A model generated the notes under the pieces. That model worked only from the letters and a program-made list of their open reading frames with translations, ran no database searches and was not told the DNA's origin. DNA of 64,000 nucleotides from Kaistella carnis (GTDB lineage Bacteria > Bacteroidota > Bacteroidia > Flavobacteriales > Weeksellaceae). A program made the position numbers and the translations under genes. The DNA lies in contig NZ_CP034159.1 of NCBI RefSeq assembly GCF_003860585.1, positions 1,240,001 through 1,304,000 of the forward strand, read 5' to 3'. Of this stretch, positions 61,994 to 64,000 are shown in pieces (position 1 is the first letter of the stretch; each line of letters opens with the position of its first letter).

Positions 61994-63945
61994 TTTTCTG
62001 CTTCAAGATCCAAATCTAAATTATTAGAGATATCAAGATAATTATTTATTTCCAGCATTTCAGAATATAAATTTCCAGTTCCTTCATTTGTGAGAATTTC
62101 AGTAATCTTAACAACAACTGAAAACATATGTGTTTTCACTGATAATTCATCGAGGTATGGATTTTTACATAAGCATCTAATTGCTATAGCAATACTATCA
62201 TCCAATTTCGCATAATCATTTGGTTGAATTCTGTAAGACATAAATTGACTATTAGAAAATTGTCTATTGTCTATTCCAAAATGATCTTCACTCCATGAAA
62301 AGTTCTTTATTCCAAAATCTTTTTGAATTCCATTTTCAAAGATATTGGCTTGTACATTTTTTACTAGACTAAATGACATGTATAATGGAAGATAATCTAA
62401 CTGATTATCCTTTATTGGTAAGAAGCTGTAACACAAAGAAATATCAAATTGCAATTTATTACCGGACTTCTTAAGATATTCAGGAAGATTTATTGGTATA
62501 TTAATTATTTCACCAATTTTAATTGCATCTTCCACTACAAAAGTTACGGAGTCTTTATCATTTTCAATTAACCCTTTCTTATCAGGTTTACCAAATCCAA
62601 CTAAGCTCTTTAATAAGGAATTTGGTTTTTCCTTAAAATGATGTGCATTAAAATAGTTTGCGGAATTAACTAATAATGCTTTCACCGTTTGAGTCTTCAA
62701 ATTGGGGTATTCATTTAAAATTTCTGCTGCGTAAGAGGTGATTAAGGGTGTTGCTAAACTAGTTCCACAAGATCTGCCATAAAATTTATCTTCTAAAACC
62801 ATTGGCGACCGTAAAATTTCTAATCCTGATTCAGCATTAAATAAATCTCCTCCATAAAAAACAAAATCAGGTTTATTTAAGTGTTTGTTTTTTTGTTTAA
62901 TAGATTGTGAGTTAATATTTTGCGAATAATCATAATGAAATTTTCTTGTATAATATGCAGGATAAAGTTCATTTGGTGTCACGTCGGAGTGGTCAATGAC
63001 ATCCATATTTCCTGCCAATGCTCCTACGGAAATATTATTTAATGATTCTGACGGGGAACAAATATTTGTATCTTCACAATTATGGACCTCAGTTGTCCGA
63101 TCTAACTTATAGAAAAAGTCCGGATAATCATGATCTGGATGCTCTTCTTCTTCAATAAGCGCTTTTAAACTTTCGCTGTTAAAATTACCTACTGAGATAA
63201 AAATTAAAATATCTTCTTCGAAAGATAACTTATCTAATTCGTATGCAAATTTACTAAATGTCTCATTGTATTTTTTTGCGTTTGGTATAACTAGTGACAT
63301 ATTAAAGAGTTTAATACCATGTTCTCTTTTAGCAAATTTTATATCATTTAACAATCTTGGAATGTCAATCGGATCATTATCGTTTTGTAAAACTTTTAAA
63401 ACAAAAATTTTTGCTTTTGCGTTGTAGATAGTTTTTACATTATTATAAAATTCATCTCCTAAAATTATCAAACCTGAAACCATTGTACCGTGACCAACTT
63501 CATCCCAAAAAGCACCATTGTTTGTATGGTCAACATAATCTCGTAAAATTGCACTTTCCAGTGGAGATATTAATTCCACACCTGTGTCAATTACACCAAC
63601 TTTTGTAATATTTCCAGCGACATTAATTTCAAATCCGTATTCTCTAGTTGGTCCATTATAACTCGGACTTAATATTTGCGTTCGAGAACTAGTTATAGCT
63701 TTGACTATGTCAAAATTATCAGCTATAAATTGAACTTTTTCTCTATTAATATCTTCGATTTCTAAAATACTTTCATAATCTTCAGAATATGAATAATTCA
63801 ACTCATTTTCTTTCAAATATTTAATTAACTCACCTTTTTGAACGTCATATATGCTATCAACACTATCTATAAAATCTAATAAAATTCCTTCCTTATTGTA
63901 TGTGAAAATTCTTGCTCTACTATCAATAAATTCAAATTTGTACAT
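61990..63945 (-). CDS. S8 (subtilisin-like) serine peptidase, IetS-like
   Basis: A 651-residue protease. The catalytic triad is intact: Asp in GVIDTGVEL, His in GHGTMVSGL and Ser in SCGTSLATPLI. About 120 residues precede the catalytic domain (FEFIDSRARIFTYNKEGILLDF), and a C-terminal beta domain follows. There is no signal peptide, so it acts inside the cell, as expected for IetS. The frame's first codon is a TTG at 63948; the ATG at 63945 is used. A TATACTTG element ends 6 bases upstream. Confidence 0.85.
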   Translation of the reverse strand: MYKFEFIDSRARIFTYNKEGILLDFIDSVDSIYDVQKGELIKYLKENELNYSYSEDYESILEIEDINREKVQFIADNFDIVKAITSSRTQILSPSYNGPTREYGFEINVAGNITKVGVIDTGVELISPLESAILRDYVDHTNNGAFWDEVGHGTMVSGLIILGDEFYNNVKTIYNAKAKIFVLKVLQNDNDPIDIPRLLNDIKFAKREHGIKLFNMSLVIPNAKKYNETFSKFAYELDKLSFEEDILIFISVGNFNSESLKALIEEEEHPDHDYPDFFYKLDRTTEVHNCEDTNICSPSESLNNISVGALAGNMDVIDHSDVTPNELYPAYYTRKFHYDYSQNINSQSIKQKNKHLNKPDFVFYGGDLFNAESGLEILRSPMVLEDKFYGRSCGTSLATPLITSYAAEILNEYPNLKTQTVKALLVNSANYFNAHHFKEKPNSLLKSLVGFGKPDKKGLIENDKDSVTFVVEDAIKIGEIINIPINLPEYLKKSGNKLQFDISLCYSFLPIKDNQLDYLPLYMSFSLVKNVQANIFENGIQKDFGIKNFSWSEDHFGIDNRQFSNSQFMSYRIQPNDYAKLDDSIAIAIRCLCKNPYLDELSVKTHMFSVVVKITEILTNEGTGNLYSEMLEINNYLDISNNLDLDLEAEN

Positions 63946-63950
63946 CAATG

Positions 63951-63958
63951 CAAGTATA
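63951..63958 (-). promoter_or_regulatory. -7-like element TATACTTG before the S8 protease gene
   Basis: TATACTTG on the minus strand, one mismatch from TAnnTTTG, with only five bases before the ATG at 63945; a near-leaderless transcript is suggested. Confidence 0.35.
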
Positions 63959-64000
63959 TTGTAGGGCTGATTCTCATAAGAAGTTTTACTTGGACTTTCA

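Overview
The window looks like a chromosome segment of a flavobacterium of the Chryseobacterium/Kaistella group (Weeksellaceae). The genes are AT-rich. Bacteroidota -7 promoter elements (TAnnTTTG) sit in front of the peroxiredoxin, rpsO, pnp, hisS and uvrA genes. Lineage markers include a DUF4290 gene next to murA and GC-rich flavobacterial intergenic repeats. No rRNA operon or CRISPR array was seen.

Layout. 1-8490 is core chromosome: the start of murA, DUF4290, a small redox pair, a peroxiredoxin-thioredoxin operon, a lipoprotein, an acetyltransferase, a DUF421 protein and uvrA. 8491-38630 is a roughly 30-kb integrative and mobilizable island inserted in the 3' end of a tRNA-Ala(GGC) gene. 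It has a 13-bp att duplication, a tyrosine integrase at the left end, matching CAAGACAA sites at both ends, mobilization genes, a primase/helicase pair with iteron-like heptamers, and a large cargo of defence genes. The cargo is a HipBST tripartite kinase toxin and a co-directional minus-strand run: hsdM, hsdS, PD-(D/E)XK nuclease, KAP NTPase, DUF3024, AbiE pair, hsdR, mcrB, mcrC and an unknown HTH protein. Two insertion sequences (IS256 and IS3 types) lie in the island, and the IS3 splits the Toprim primase gene. 38775-54144 is core again: a methyltransferase, hisS, ssb, small secreted or membrane proteins, an ADP-ribosylglycohydrolase, rpsO, an IS1182-type element and pnp.

The most unusual part is 54219-59379. 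A WYL-type regulator is divergent from rtcB (RNA ligase). Downstream of rtcB lie 325 bp holding four nearly abutting structured RNAs, then a large RING-type protein of the MXAN_6230/SCO0854 type. Each RNA carries the motif GGTCAA-N7-TTACTWC. In three of them the variable N7 pairs with a distant complement next to AATTAYC. One RNA is a complete-looking tRNA whose anticodon arm is replaced by this stem; another has D-like and T-arm features with a GNRA-capped hairpin where the anticodon would be. The rtcB promoter and the RNA-array promoter share an identical 18-bp operator at identical spacing, so ligase and RNAs are probably co-induced. This resembles in logic the Ro60/Y-RNA/RtcB RNA-repair operons but has no visible Ro protein.

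The right end (60968-63945) holds an AAA ATPase and a subtilisin-like protease resembling the IetAS pair, in an unusual convergent arrangement. Starts were moved from the longest reading frame where a promoter or upstream site argued for it (uvrA, rtcB, pnp, the KAP gene, the methyltransferase and others). All functional statements come from reading the sequence; no database search or folding program was run.
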